Below are positions 27,447 through 37,053 of a DNA stretch of 64,000 nucleotides, one piece after another. The notes beneath the pieces are model-generated. The model made no database searches and was not told where the DNA came from. It saw nothing but the letters and a program-made list of their open reading frames with translations. Source of the DNA: Pedobacter jeongneungensis (lineage in GTDB: Bacteria; Bacteroidota; Bacteroidia; Sphingobacteriales; Sphingobacteriaceae); contig NZ_AYMG01000008.1 in assembly GCF_000633455.1 (NCBI RefSeq), positions 62,001 to 126,000 on the forward strand, read 5' to 3'. Each line of letters opens with the position of its first letter. The first letter of the stretch is position 1. Made by a program: the position numbers and the translations under genes.

Positions 27447-29870
27447 TTATCGCTGCAACACTTTAGCGATTTCTTTCTCAATAGATTTCAACTCTTTTGG
27501 TTTAAGCTTTTTAGCGGCATCAGGCTTAGTTGCAGTCTTATTATCTAAGTATTTTACACCTACCCTCAAAGCCTTCAACCCAGAAACACCTTGAAGTTCA
27601 TCTAGTTCCAATTGCTCTAAATCGTCGTTTAAATAACCCTGAACCTGCATGTACTTGATATACTCCGTATATTCCTTAGCTTCTTCAGGATTGAAATATA
27701 CCATCGCAATTTTATGTGGCTGCGTTAAACGTTCGGTAGTACCTTTAATCAATACTTTATCGATGCGTTTTTTCACCACTTCATAGCGGATGTTATAAGC
27801 ACCTTCTACATCAAAACGGCGTTCATCGTTCCTAAAGCTGATATCGATCGCATTAGAGTGGATGAAAATCAACTGTGTAGTTTCCAATGAACGTGGCATG
27901 TCACTAATCAGTCCTTTTGATAAGCGTGCAATATCCACCATGGAAGTTAACTGCCACAAACGGATATTTTTTAAATACAACAAATCAAAAGGTTTATCTG
28001 GCGCAATTTCCTGACCGATATAAATGTCGTATTCTACCCCATCTGTTCTGAATTTAGCAAAATAACAAGGATACGAAGCCTGTAAATTTGCCTGTGATTT
28101 TTCCAGATATTGACTTACTTGAGTATTAATCAACTGCATTGAAACTTCCAGCTGACGGCGGTTTGCAAAAGCTGCACCGGTTTCAGGAACAATAACTTCG
28201 AAGTAACGGTCTACAAATTCGGCGGTTGCCGGATAATTACCTTTTATGATCGATAAAAACGGATAAACCTCCATTTCTAAAAATTCGTTCAGTTTATTTT
28301 CCTCGTTTGAAGAAGCAAAATTTCCGATCTGCTTGATCCAATCCTTACAGTTGAACAAAAGTTTATCAGTAAGCTCTAAAGAAACATGTTTACGGATAGA
28401 TTTCAAGGTATCAATCAAACTATTTAACTGAACTTCCATATCATCCTTTAAAGCTTTGTTACGCTCTATGGTCGAATTACGGATATCAATTGCACCGAAT
28501 AAGGGATACATGTGTTTAAAGGTAATCGTTTCAATTTCCTTTAATTTCTGGTTTCCATTATTCTGAAGGAAGTGCCAAACAGCTTCGTTAAATTTCCATT
28601 GCACAGAAGGTTGCAAAGCGGTAAATTTATCCATCAACACCTCATCCATTTTGGCATCAAACTCTTCGATACTGTATTGGAAAAGCTGACCGATTAAAGG
28701 CATTGCCGGACGCAATCTCGACAACAATTTATCATCAACCAATACTTCTTCTTCTGAATAAACCTCTAAAACACCAGCCAACTGGTTGTTGTAATAGATT
28801 GGCAATACAGAATAAGAACAAACCCCTGCCGCTTTTAAAACCCTTAAAAATGGATCTTTACTGATCTGATCATCATTAATGGCACTTACAAAAATTGCCC
28901 TCGGGTTTTCTTTGTATTTTTCTACCAGCGAATAAAAAACTTCCTCTTCCAGATTGGATGATTTAGCCGAATTGATCAGCATGCTCTGCGAAAACTCCTG
29001 ATTATCGAAAACCAGTTTGTTGTTAACGGTTAAAAATGGCATTAAACCAAATTCGACCTTTCCGTTACCGCTCAAAGTTTTTAAAGCATGTATAACGTGC
29101 TTGTAAGCCTCCGTTTGATAATTATGATCAACCAGTGCATCGCGGATACCATCAATGGCATGCTGCAGCGTAACATCTGTTATAGAGATGATGCTGAAAC
29201 CTTCGAAATGAAAATTGCTTAATGGCAAATGTTCTACCAAATATTCCAGCTCGGTTTCGCTCTGAAAATGCCTGCCCAGTTCTTCGAAATTAAGTTCAGG
29301 CAAATCGCCTTTATGCAGGATATCTACAAATTTGGTATCCGTTTGGATATTGTAGTACTGCGTAAGCTTGGTTTCGGGATTGATATGGGCATAAATAATC
29401 TCGTTTTTTAATACCGGGGTAAAATTATAAAACCGGCCCAAAATAACATTGTAGATAAATTTAAGCTGTTTTTTCTCAACCGGCTCGTTATCTTTCGTTA
29501 CTTTATTTTTAGGATCGTGATCCTTAAAAAATTTATAGAATGCGTTGGTACTGAAGAAAATCTGATCAGGAATTGGGGTGCTTAAAGCCCAAAACAAATC
29601 ATCTTCGTTATCCATTAAAGGTGTTAGAATGGTGAAAATCAATTCTAAAGTATCTTTGTATTTGGATAATTCTTCGGCACTGATGTTGCCAAGCAGCACA
29701 TCGTCTTTTTCAATTTTTTGAAGTAAAAACCTGTAAAATTCAGACTTTACAGATTTTTCTGTTTTCAACCTGCCTTTTAAGTACTCCACAAGGGGGCGGA
29801 AAGACAGAGAAGATTCTACCTGGCAATGTATACATTCGTTTTTATGTATCTGTATTACATTGGTATTCAT
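27447..29870 (-). CDS. GAF-domain protein of unknown function
   Basis: 807 residues, soluble. I recognise a GAF-like segment at about residues 255-400 (LMPFLTVNNKLVF ... YSVLPIYYNNQLAGVLEVYSEEEV). The N-terminus has a short HxxxCxxC cluster (HKNECIHC). A later region begins PLFGAIDIRNST (residues 456-467), which recalls the first metal-binding strand of class III nucleotide cyclases, and a Lys-rich tail ends the protein. The rest has no family that I know. Bacteroidota share large GAF proteins of this kind. A TAnnTTTG box lies 60 nt upstream (29930-29937). Confidence 0.65.
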   Translation of the reverse strand: MNTNVIQIHKNECIHCQVESSLSFRPLVEYLKGRLKTEKSVKSEFYRFLLQKIEKDDVLLGNISAEELSKYKDTLELIFTILTPLMDNEDDLFWALSTPIPDQIFFSTNAFYKFFKDHDPKNKVTKDNEPVEKKQLKFIYNVILGRFYNFTPVLKNEIIYAHINPETKLTQYYNIQTDTKFVDILHKGDLPELNFEELGRHFQSETELEYLVEHLPLSNFHFEGFSIISITDVTLQHAIDGIRDALVDHNYQTEAYKHVIHALKTLSGNGKVEFGLMPFLTVNNKLVFDNQEFSQSMLINSAKSSNLEEEVFYSLVEKYKENPRAIFVSAINDDQISKDPFLRVLKAAGVCSYSVLPIYYNNQLAGVLEVYSEEEVLVDDKLLSRLRPAMPLIGQLFQYSIEEFDAKMDEVLMDKFTALQPSVQWKFNEAVWHFLQNNGNQKLKEIETITFKHMYPLFGAIDIRNSTIERNKALKDDMEVQLNSLIDTLKSIRKHVSLELTDKLLFNCKDWIKQIGNFASSNEENKLNEFLEMEVYPFLSIIKGNYPATAEFVDRYFEVIVPETGAAFANRRQLEVSMQLINTQVSQYLEKSQANLQASYPCYFAKFRTDGVEYDIYIGQEIAPDKPFDLLYLKNIRLWQLTSMVDIARLSKGLISDMPRSLETTQLIFIHSNAIDISFRNDERRFDVEGAYNIRYEVVKKRIDKVLIKGTTERLTQPHKIAMVYFNPEEAKEYTEYIKYMQVQGYLNDDLEQLELDELQGVSGLKALRVGVKYLDNKTATKPDAAKKLKPKELKSIEKEIAKVLQR

Positions 29871-29929
29871 TGTATAAGTTTTGCTATAGTGTAAAAATTA
29901 TAGTTATCTGTTTAATTACTAATTCATTG

Positions 29930-29937
29930 CAAAGATA
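29930..29937 (-). promoter_or_regulatory. -7 promoter box for the GAF gene
   Basis: On the minus strand TATCTTTG matches the TAnnTTTG consensus. Leader to the ATG about 55 nt. No -33 box found at standard spacing. Confidence 0.4.
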
Positions 29938-30011
29938 CACACTCGTTAAAGCAATGTTCGTCTGCTGAACGTAATAGTTGGATATTACATCTATAAATAT
30001 GTTACACAAAT

Positions 30012-33000
30012 TTAGTACCTAAAGTTAAGGGATACGTAAGGATACCAGCCATCAGAGGAATGTCCCATCACAAATCGCACAACTGTGAGTGATGCCGGCG
30101 CGAAATAAACGCCCCCCCCTACACCGTGGTGCCATATTGTTGATGCTTCGTCACGTTTCCACACCCTGCCCACATCATAAAATCCCAATAAGCCAATTTG
30201 TCCGGGTAAAACGTAGCTTACCAAATCTCCAAGCTTAGCCCTTAGCTCTAAATTGTTATAAAACATGTGTTCGCCGGCAAACCTAAACTGGCGATAACCT
30301 AGCAAATTACCCTGTCCACCGAGATAAAGTGCCTGATAAAACGCTGGTTTACCAACGGTTACCCCACCGCCAAAACGGTCTGCCAAAATGAAGTTTTTTC
30401 TGCCATCGAGGTTTTTATACAGGGCGATACTGGCTGTAAACTGTCCGTAAGAATTAGAATATTGATTAACGCCTTTATAACCCAGGAGTTTAAAATCTAC
30501 ATAACTACCCAAAGTTGGCAAAAGATCATTATCGCGGGTATTATTGGTAAAATTGATAAATGCACCGGCAAACATCTTTTCGTTGCGAACCGTTAATGAA
30601 TCGGCCGAATGTAATAGGGATGGATTTTCGATAAATCTTCCGTCGTTATCTTCCTTATTGTACTTATAATATTGCCATGATGGTCCAACACTAAAACTGG
30701 ATTTAGGGCGACGCCACCTGATTGCGGCATCAACCTGATAGAGGTTGTAACGTGCGCGATAATACCTGATATCGTCCCCATGCTCATCAAAGTGCGTTTC
30801 GTTGCCCAGTCCGAAAAAATTCTGTGTATTGTTTGGGGCAAAAGCATCTGCTTTTACCACAATATCGCCTTTACCCAAAGCTTTTAACCATTCGCCTTTA
30901 TAATTGAACCTAAACGCTTTGGTAGAGAAAGAATGAAGAAAGGAAACGGTTTGCGAATTGCCATAAGGCTGTTTCCTGAATCCGGGATTGGTTTGTTTGT
31001 AGATTAAACCCAATAATACTCCATCATCCTGATTGTATCCGGCATTTAATAACCACGAGTTGCGGCGGTACATATCTTTTGGGATATAACTGAAATTCGA
31101 GGTATCGTTAGAGATTATTTTTCTGATCTTATCCGCATCTTCGCCATTGTAAGTGGCTTTATCTTTTCTGCCATATAGCCTTACTAAACTGTTACTATTG
31201 GCAAAATCGTACACTTTATTTCCTTTACCACCAATAATCCTGATTTTAATGTTCGAATTTTTATTGTTCAGGATCAAACTATCGTTACCGTTGTGCATAT
31301 ACACCCTGATCTCTTTGGTTACTTTTGAATCAAATTTTCTGTCGAAGAGTTCGTCTTTGATATTCCCTTCCTTTGAAATTTTATTGATTTTCACGCGTAA
31401 ACCATTGTCATCTGCATCGGTGATCTGGATCAGCTCATTTTTATTCGTCACCTCGATATCCACAATTCGGTTAAAGAAATGATAATACTGGTTCATGAGT
31501 TTCGGCAAAGTGGCAATCCTGTTGCGCATTTGGGCCAAAAATGCATCATGATGCAATGAATAACTAGGTTCAGGCAATTTTTTCAATGCTTTTTCGAAAA
31601 CAGCATCGTTATAATTTGCACAAAAATCTTTTACAATCTGATCGAATTCTTTTTCATCGATATTGGCTGTCCAACGGCTGCTGATTTCTCTTCCTTCCCA
31701 TAAGAACCAATTAATGTTCTGGATGCCACGTTCGTAGCCCTGCATCATAGGTAATAATGAAGATGACTGCGTATAACGTTGCAAAAAACCATCTGATCTG
31801 AAAAATACCTGGTCACGGTCTCTCGGAACCGGCGAATAAACAGAGCCATCTTTGGTTTTGGTTTCTTTCCAGCGCCATTGATCTTCGTGCCTGTCCCAAT
31901 CGCCTAACAATACATCAAATGCCCTGGCCCTTACCCATGCCGGACCATCCAATTTGTTATCGTTATCGTCAGTCAGTTTTTTATCCATTTTAGGAGAACT
32001 GTCTGATTCTCCGGTCGGTTCACGTTCTTCGAATAAACATAAAGTATTGGCAAAAGCAGGCTCAAATTCGCCGAGGTTATCATCAGGAGAAACCCAGCCA
32101 ATAATCGGGTTACTGTGCGCAATACCACCTGCTTTGGCCAGTTCGGGCACAACGAGGGCCGAAAACGGGTGCTGTGCCGACATGTTATCTTTAATTACAT
32201 CTTTGGCAAAAGTTTCGCGTAAGGCAGCGGGCAAAAGTACTTCAGGGTATTTTTCTACACTGCGCAATACATATTCTTTACCATTTTTATCTTCTAAGCG
32301 TAATGAGCGCGATTGGTTACCGCCACCACGTTGGGTTGCTTTTAAACCACCCATCATCTGAGAAACCCGCAGCACAGGAACCTTTGTTCTTTCGGCATAT
32401 TCTTTACGGTAATTTTCGCCAAAAACATAACGGTGGAAACGGCCAACGCTATCATACTCTGGTTTAATGCGAACCGTAATACTGTCTGCTGTAATAGGTT
32501 TATCCCTGTTACGCACTTTTTGAGGGATGGCCTCAAACTTTTTGATATAACTGTAAACACGTTTAACACTGGTATCCGAATAGATGTAGTATTCGTAGCG
32601 CATATCATTATTTTTTAACTGATCGGCTACTACATAACCTTGTTGCATTTCGTGGAAAAGAGAGGTTTTACCCTCCTTATTGGGTGATACTTTTGAACCA
32701 GAGCCACTGATGATCTGCAATTGTTTTCCTTTTATTAACTGAAGTCCATGCTCATGTCCGGCAACATAGGTTACGTTTGGGTAATCACCGAATACACCGG
32801 TGATGGATTTGATCATATCCCGGTAAGCCGGATGGTTTAAATCCTCAGGGCTTAATAAAGTGGAGCGTAACAAAGGATAAACAGAGCCTAAAACAGGCAG
32901 AGGGATGTATAGGTTTTTGTTTAATGAGGTTAATGGGAAAAGGTGGTTCCTTAAATTGAAATAACCCCCATGCGGACCATAACTCTGAAACGGATGGTGC

Positions 33001-33617
33001 GAAGCCAAAAGGATCACTTTATCCTTATTTTCTTCAAGCAACTGCTCCATTTTAACCAGAACCTCATCTTTGGTACGGCAATCGCATTCGCCGTTAGGGT
33101 TAGCTTTATTATATGGAAAAAGCCACCATTCACTATCGTAGGCTATAATGGTTAATTTATCGGTTAATTTAATGGCTACAGGATCAGGGCATCCATTTTC
33201 AGGGATTAATTTTAACAAAGGGTCATTTTGGGCAGCAAGGTAATCTCCCTGTGCTTTAATTTTAGCAAGGCCTTTTGGTCCGGATTTATCCCAGTCGTGG
33301 TTACCTGGTACAAAGTAAACCGCTGCCCCCATTTTACGCATGGGTTCGAACTGTGAGCGTAAGATTTTTTTGGTTTCTTCTTCTTCTATACTTCCCGGCA
33401 AACCCATTCCGGTTGGGTAAATATTATCACCCAGATAAACTACGGTTGTTTTTTTAGGCAGAATCTGCTTGGCCGCATTTTTAAGATCCTGCATCTGGGC
33501 GGGGTTCATCTCTCCCGCATCGCCAAAAAGAATTACGCGGTATTTTACATCATCCTGCGCAAAGGCAATGTAGTTGATTAAAAATAAGATGGTAAAAAGG
33601 GTAAATCTTTTAATCAT
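30012..33617 (-). CDS. Metallophosphoesterase / kinase-like / outer-membrane barrel fusion
   Basis: 1201 residues with a signal peptide (MIKRFTLFTILFLINYIAFAQ). Part one is a calcineurin-like phosphoesterase with the whole metal site: GDAGE (32-36), GDNIYP (63-68), GNHDW (105-109), HHP (207-209), GHEH (287-290). Part two, about 415-615, has GGGNQS and YVLRSVEK, then LLGDWDRHEDQW (571-581) and VPRDRDQVFF (597-606), which look like the catalytic and metal segments of atypical kinases such as CotH and FAM20. Part three, about 850-1201, is a beta barrel of the bacterial surface antigen/BamA type ending in an aromatic residue. So the enzyme would sit at the outer membrane. The first and third parts are established annotation; the kinase likeness is my inference. 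Confidence 0.85.
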   Translation of the reverse strand: MIKRFTLFTILFLINYIAFAQDDVKYRVILFGDAGEMNPAQMQDLKNAAKQILPKKTTVVYLGDNIYPTGMGLPGSIEEEETKKILRSQFEPMRKMGAAVYFVPGNHDWDKSGPKGLAKIKAQGDYLAAQNDPLLKLIPENGCPDPVAIKLTDKLTIIAYDSEWWLFPYNKANPNGECDCRTKDEVLVKMEQLLEENKDKVILLASHHPFQSYGPHGGYFNLRNHLFPLTSLNKNLYIPLPVLGSVYPLLRSTLLSPEDLNHPAYRDMIKSITGVFGDYPNVTYVAGHEHGLQLIKGKQLQIISGSGSKVSPNKEGKTSLFHEMQQGYVVADQLKNNDMRYEYYIYSDTSVKRVYSYIKKFEAIPQKVRNRDKPITADSITVRIKPEYDSVGRFHRYVFGENYRKEYAERTKVPVLRVSQMMGGLKATQRGGGNQSRSLRLEDKNGKEYVLRSVEKYPEVLLPAALRETFAKDVIKDNMSAQHPFSALVVPELAKAGGIAHSNPIIGWVSPDDNLGEFEPAFANTLCLFEEREPTGESDSSPKMDKKLTDDNDNKLDGPAWVRARAFDVLLGDWDRHEDQWRWKETKTKDGSVYSPVPRDRDQVFFRSDGFLQRYTQSSSLLPMMQGYERGIQNINWFLWEGREISSRWTANIDEKEFDQIVKDFCANYNDAVFEKALKKLPEPSYSLHHDAFLAQMRNRIATLPKLMNQYYHFFNRIVDIEVTNKNELIQITDADDNGLRVKINKISKEGNIKDELFDRKFDSKVTKEIRVYMHNGNDSLILNNKNSNIKIRIIGGKGNKVYDFANSNSLVRLYGRKDKATYNGEDADKIRKIISNDTSNFSYIPKDMYRRNSWLLNAGYNQDDGVLLGLIYKQTNPGFRKQPYGNSQTVSFLHSFSTKAFRFNYKGEWLKALGKGDIVVKADAFAPNNTQNFFGLGNETHFDEHGDDIRYYRARYNLYQVDAAIRWRRPKSSFSVGPSWQYYKYNKEDNDGRFIENPSLLHSADSLTVRNEKMFAGAFINFTNNTRDNDLLPTLGSYVDFKLLGYKGVNQYSNSYGQFTASIALYKNLDGRKNFILADRFGGGVTVGKPAFYQALYLGGQGNLLGYRQFRFAGEHMFYNNLELRAKLGDLVSYVLPGQIGLLGFYDVGRVWKRDEASTIWHHGVGGGVYFAPASLTVVRFVMGHSSDGWYPYVSLNFRY

Positions 33618-33844
33618 AGTGCAGCATTTGTATAAAGATAGTTATTTTAATTTTTTTGAGGTTTTTTAAGTTAAGAATCTCTTTTTATTATTAAAAAAGC
33701 ATCCTTAACTACCTCAACTCCTTAATGGTCAAAGAAATTTACAATAAGTTGAAACCTCACCATTAAGAAGTTAAGGATATTAAGTTTTTATTATAATAAG
33801 TCGTTATGCTAAAATAAATCACAAATAACAGACTTGATAACCAG

Positions 33845-33957
33845 GTCGTTATTGCGGGGCACTAAGCAATCTTACCACTATGGCTACCAGCAAATGAAAG
33901 ATTGCTTCCCCGAAAAGCGGGGCAGGCTGTCGGCTGAAAAAGCCTTCTCGCAATGAC
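33845..33957. repeat. Palindromic repeat, GTCGTTATTGCG family
   Basis: A 113-bp inverted repeat: left arm GTCGTTATTGCGGGGCACTA with AAGCAATCTT, right arm AAGATTGCTTCCCCG ... TTCTCGCAATGAC. Lies in the 378-bp gap between the metallophosphoesterase gene and the propeller lipoprotein gene; the remaining gap is AT-rich and shows nothing. Related copies at 9.84 and 38.55 kb. Confidence 0.8.
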
Positions 33958-33995
33958 TATCTTTTCCAGCTTAGCGTGATGAGTAGCTATACCAA

Positions 33996-34910
33996 TTACT
34001 TTTTCAACTTAAATAACAAAATATTACCGGCGGCCAGGGTTCCGCCTTCGTTAGAAATGTACAGGTTGTTATCGCGGTCAAAGGCAATGCCTTCTGGTTG
34101 GTTAAATAAGCTCGGATCTAATGGTTGTGTCGTTTTAACTTTAAAATCGGCATCTGTAATCACCAATAGTTTATTTACCGATGAAAGAATGTACCACTCG
34201 TTGGTTTTTGGATTTTTAGCCAATGCTGATGGACGGAACCTTGATTTTGAGCTTCCTGATGCTTTTTCGATCGCTTTGTGAGAAAGGCTAAATTCTCCGG
34301 CTGCTGTTAATGAAGCATCATTGCCAACTTTAAAACCATAAATGCTCGATGCCTTTGCTTTAGAATCAGGTTTGCTATCTTTAGTTAACACATAAATCAT
34401 GTTGTTTTTCTCGTCCGCAGCCAAGCCTTCATACTCGGCTTTGGGTACAAGATCTTTGGTTTTGGTTACATTGGTGGCTTCTGGTTTACTTAATTCGGAA
34501 ATCGGGAAAGTATGCAGTTCGCCATTGCTTTTTAATACAATAAAATAATTTTTGATGATGGTTACATCTTCATAATCGCCTTTACCACCAAATTTGGTAA
34601 ATTTTGATTCTTTATCGCCTAAACCTAAATGAAAAAGGTCTCCATCTTCATCCTGAATAGCAAACACTTCTTTAGGATCGCCGTTATGAAATACAATACC
34701 AGAAATTTCGAAAAGATTATGCGGCATATTGTATTTTACCGGGTTAGCCAGATCGTAGGGAAAATCAGATTTTGCTGCTTCGCCTGTTGATGATGTTGTT
34801 GTAGTTGAATCGCTTTGTTTATCATTACGGTTACCATTTACACAGGAGATGCCCAGGAAAGCAATACCAATTAAAAAGCTTGAAGTGAAGAAAATTCTAT
34901 TGTATTTCAT
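33996..34910 (-). CDS. SdiA-regulated/YjiK-like beta-propeller lipoprotein
   Basis: 304 residues with a lipoprotein signal (FLIGIAFLGISCVNG) and a Ser/Thr-rich spacer. The propeller starts with the family-type phrase MPHNLFEISGIVFHNGDPKEVFA and carries the later ADEKNNMIYVLTKDSK and NQPEGIAFDRDNNLYISNEGG blades. The SdiA-regulated family has no settled function; its fold resembles phytase-like and calcium-binding propellers. It lies 103 nt downstream of ppk1 on the same strand, which may mean cotranscription, but an inverted repeat lies between them. Confidence 0.8.
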   Translation of the reverse strand: MKYNRIFFTSSFLIGIAFLGISCVNGNRNDKQSDSTTTTSSTGEAAKSDFPYDLANPVKYNMPHNLFEISGIVFHNGDPKEVFAIQDEDGDLFHLGLGDKESKFTKFGGKGDYEDVTIIKNYFIVLKSNGELHTFPISELSKPEATNVTKTKDLVPKAEYEGLAADEKNNMIYVLTKDSKPDSKAKASSIYGFKVGNDASLTAAGEFSLSHKAIEKASGSSKSRFRPSALAKNPKTNEWYILSSVNKLLVITDADFKVKTTQPLDPSLFNQPEGIAFDRDNNLYISNEGGTLAAGNILLFKLKK

Positions 34911-34931
34911 AAGGTTAAAATTTAATGTGCA

Positions 34932-34995
34932 TGGTCTGTGTCCTCAAAGACCATCAGTAAAAGTAAAATCATGTGGCCTGTGGTGACACAGACCA
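34932..34995. repeat. Inverted repeat downstream of ppk1
   Basis: TGGTCTGTGTC (34932-34942) pairs with GACACAGACCA (34985-34995), 42 nt apart, and is followed by CGGCGACCACGG. No T-run on the minus strand, so a terminator is not shown; it may be a further dispersed repeat type. Confidence 0.5.
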
Positions 34996-35013
34996 CGGCG
35001 ACCACGGCACGTT

Positions 35014-37053
35014 TTATTTATTTTTCAATAACTCATAAATATCATGTTGAGAAGAAACAAGAACCTCGCCAGTTTTAACCGGAATGTTATCCATGTTTTC
35101 ATCAATGCAAACGGCCTGCACATTATCATGTTTCTGGATTTCGATAATCTCTATCATTTCCTGTTTAATCTGCTCATTATAAATGGGAAAGCAAACTTCT
35201 ATCCTACGGTAAATGTTGCGGTTCATCCAATCGGCCGACCCCAGGTACACGTCGTTTTTACCCAGGTTATGAAAAATAAAAACACGTCCGTGTTCTAAAT
35301 AACGATCAACTATGCGGGTAACCTTGATGTTTTCGCTCATGCCTTTTACCCCCGGAACCAGGCGGCAGATACTTCTCACAATCATATCGATCTTTACGCC
35401 TGCCTGCGAAGCTTCATAAAGTTTATTGATCAACACCTTTTCTTCGAGGTTATTCATTTTAATGGTAATGCCCGAAGGTTTCCCCTGTTTGGTATGTTCG
35501 ATCTCCCGATCAATCAGCTCCAGAAAAACCCGTTGCAGGTTAAACTGGGCCACCAGTAAATGTCTAAAAATAATCAGATCGGTAGAAGTCGGTTTAACCC
35601 TTTTGGCGAGAAAGATAAAGAGGAGCTCTACCTCACGCAGCATTTCTTTATTGGCCGTCATCAAAATGTGATCGGTGTAAAAAGCTGCGGTGCTTTCGTT
35701 AAAGTTTCCGGTGGCAAACAAGCCCGAATAACGCATCCTGTCGCCTGTTTGGCGTTTTACCAGGGCTACTTTGGCATGTACTTTTAAAGCGGTTACGCTG
35801 TAAATGATATCAACACCAACCTCTTTCATTTTCTTGGCCCATTTGATGTTGTTGGCTTCATCAAAACGGGCTTTAAGCTCTACTAAAACAGTTACTTTTT
35901 TACCATTTTTTGCAGCGCTGATTAAAGCATTTACAATTTTAGAATCGCTGGCCACGCGATAAAGCGTTACATAGATTTCCCTTACCTCTTCATCAATAGC
36001 CGCTTCATTAAAAAAGCGCAGCACACTGTCGTAACTTTGGTAAGGGGTATGGATAATAATGTCGTTTTTATAAATGGCTTCGGTTAAAGATCCGTCAATC
36101 AGATCTGTATTGCAGAGTTTTGGCCAGTTTTGGTTGGATAATTTTGGCGAATTCACCGGAAAGCCCATAAAATCCTTAAGATTGTGGTACTGTCCGCCTT
36201 CTATCCTATTGGCTTTTTTAAGGTTGAATAACTTTTTAAGCAGTTCGAAAACATTGGCCGGTATGCCTGGCTGATGAAGAAAACGTGTGGCTAAACCCGA
36301 ATCGCGTTTGAGCAATTGTTTTTCCAGCTGTTCAGATAAACTGCCGGAATATTCGTCTTTCAGGTCGATTTCGGCATCCCTTGTAATCTTAAAACTGTAA
36401 CATCCGGTAATTTCTCCTTCGGGAAAAACCCTGTCCAAGTGAAAGCGGACAATATCATCCAGGAAAACGATAAAAGTTTCCTCTCCTGCTTCTACCTTAT
36501 AAAAACGTGGTAACTGATTGGAAGGAATATTTAAAATGATAGCTTCGGTTTCGTCATTCTTTTTTAAGGTAACCAGAAAATAAAGTTCGTTATTGGAAGG
36601 AAAAAAATTGGTATCCTGATTAATATGGACGGGCTGCAAAAAGGCCATTACCTGACTCAAAAAATATCTGGTTACGCTTTTCTGAATCTCTTTAGGAAAG
36701 GGCTGACCGTAGATTAAATTGATCTTATTTTCCTTAAGCTGTGGAATAATATCCAATTTGAGTACTTTCCCATAACGCTGTTGCTGATCAGAAATAAACT
36801 GATTGGCGGTATTCAGCAAATTGTCGTCGATCTGAATATCGTTATCTTCTTTATTACTCAGTTTTTCCAATGCAAGCAGCACAGGCATCCTTACCCGGTA
36901 AAACTCGTCGAGGTTGGAAGAAAATATCGATAAAAACTTGATCCTTTCTAAAAGCGGAACAGTATTACGTTCGGCTTCCATTAAAATACGCTCGTTAAAT
37001 TTTAACCAGCTTAAATCCCTGTTAAAAAAAGAGGTTTCTATTGTATGCTCCAT
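35014..37053 (-). CDS. ppk1: Polyphosphate kinase 1
   Basis: 679 residues, full length. N-terminal NRDLSWLKFNERILMEA and FSSNLDEFYRVRMPVL are the PPK1 N-domain signatures. The catalytic part has HTPYQSYDSVLRFF, the autophosphorylated His in ALKVHAKVALVKR, and the second conserved His in LEHGRVFIFHN. PPK1 makes long-chain polyphosphate from ATP, reversibly, usually as a membrane-associated tetramer. Its ATG overlaps the TAA of the upstream HD gene by one base (TAATG), so the two are translationally coupled. Followed by the propeller lipoprotein gene. Confidence 0.97.
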   Translation of the reverse strand: MEHTIETSFFNRDLSWLKFNERILMEAERNTVPLLERIKFLSIFSSNLDEFYRVRMPVLLALEKLSNKEDNDIQIDDNLLNTANQFISDQQQRYGKVLKLDIIPQLKENKINLIYGQPFPKEIQKSVTRYFLSQVMAFLQPVHINQDTNFFPSNNELYFLVTLKKNDETEAIILNIPSNQLPRFYKVEAGEETFIVFLDDIVRFHLDRVFPEGEITGCYSFKITRDAEIDLKDEYSGSLSEQLEKQLLKRDSGLATRFLHQPGIPANVFELLKKLFNLKKANRIEGGQYHNLKDFMGFPVNSPKLSNQNWPKLCNTDLIDGSLTEAIYKNDIIIHTPYQSYDSVLRFFNEAAIDEEVREIYVTLYRVASDSKIVNALISAAKNGKKVTVLVELKARFDEANNIKWAKKMKEVGVDIIYSVTALKVHAKVALVKRQTGDRMRYSGLFATGNFNESTAAFYTDHILMTANKEMLREVELLFIFLAKRVKPTSTDLIIFRHLLVAQFNLQRVFLELIDREIEHTKQGKPSGITIKMNNLEEKVLINKLYEASQAGVKIDMIVRSICRLVPGVKGMSENIKVTRIVDRYLEHGRVFIFHNLGKNDVYLGSADWMNRNIYRRIEVCFPIYNEQIKQEMIEIIEIQKHDNVQAVCIDENMDNIPVKTGEVLVSSQHDIYELLKNK

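Noticed and set aside
31954..32361. 135-residue plus-strand frame inside the metallophosphoesterase gene
   Set aside because: Antisense to a well-supported domain, with low-complexity Ser/Leu composition and no start signal; the same applies to the frames at 43217-43600 and 41471-41779 inside the RND pump.
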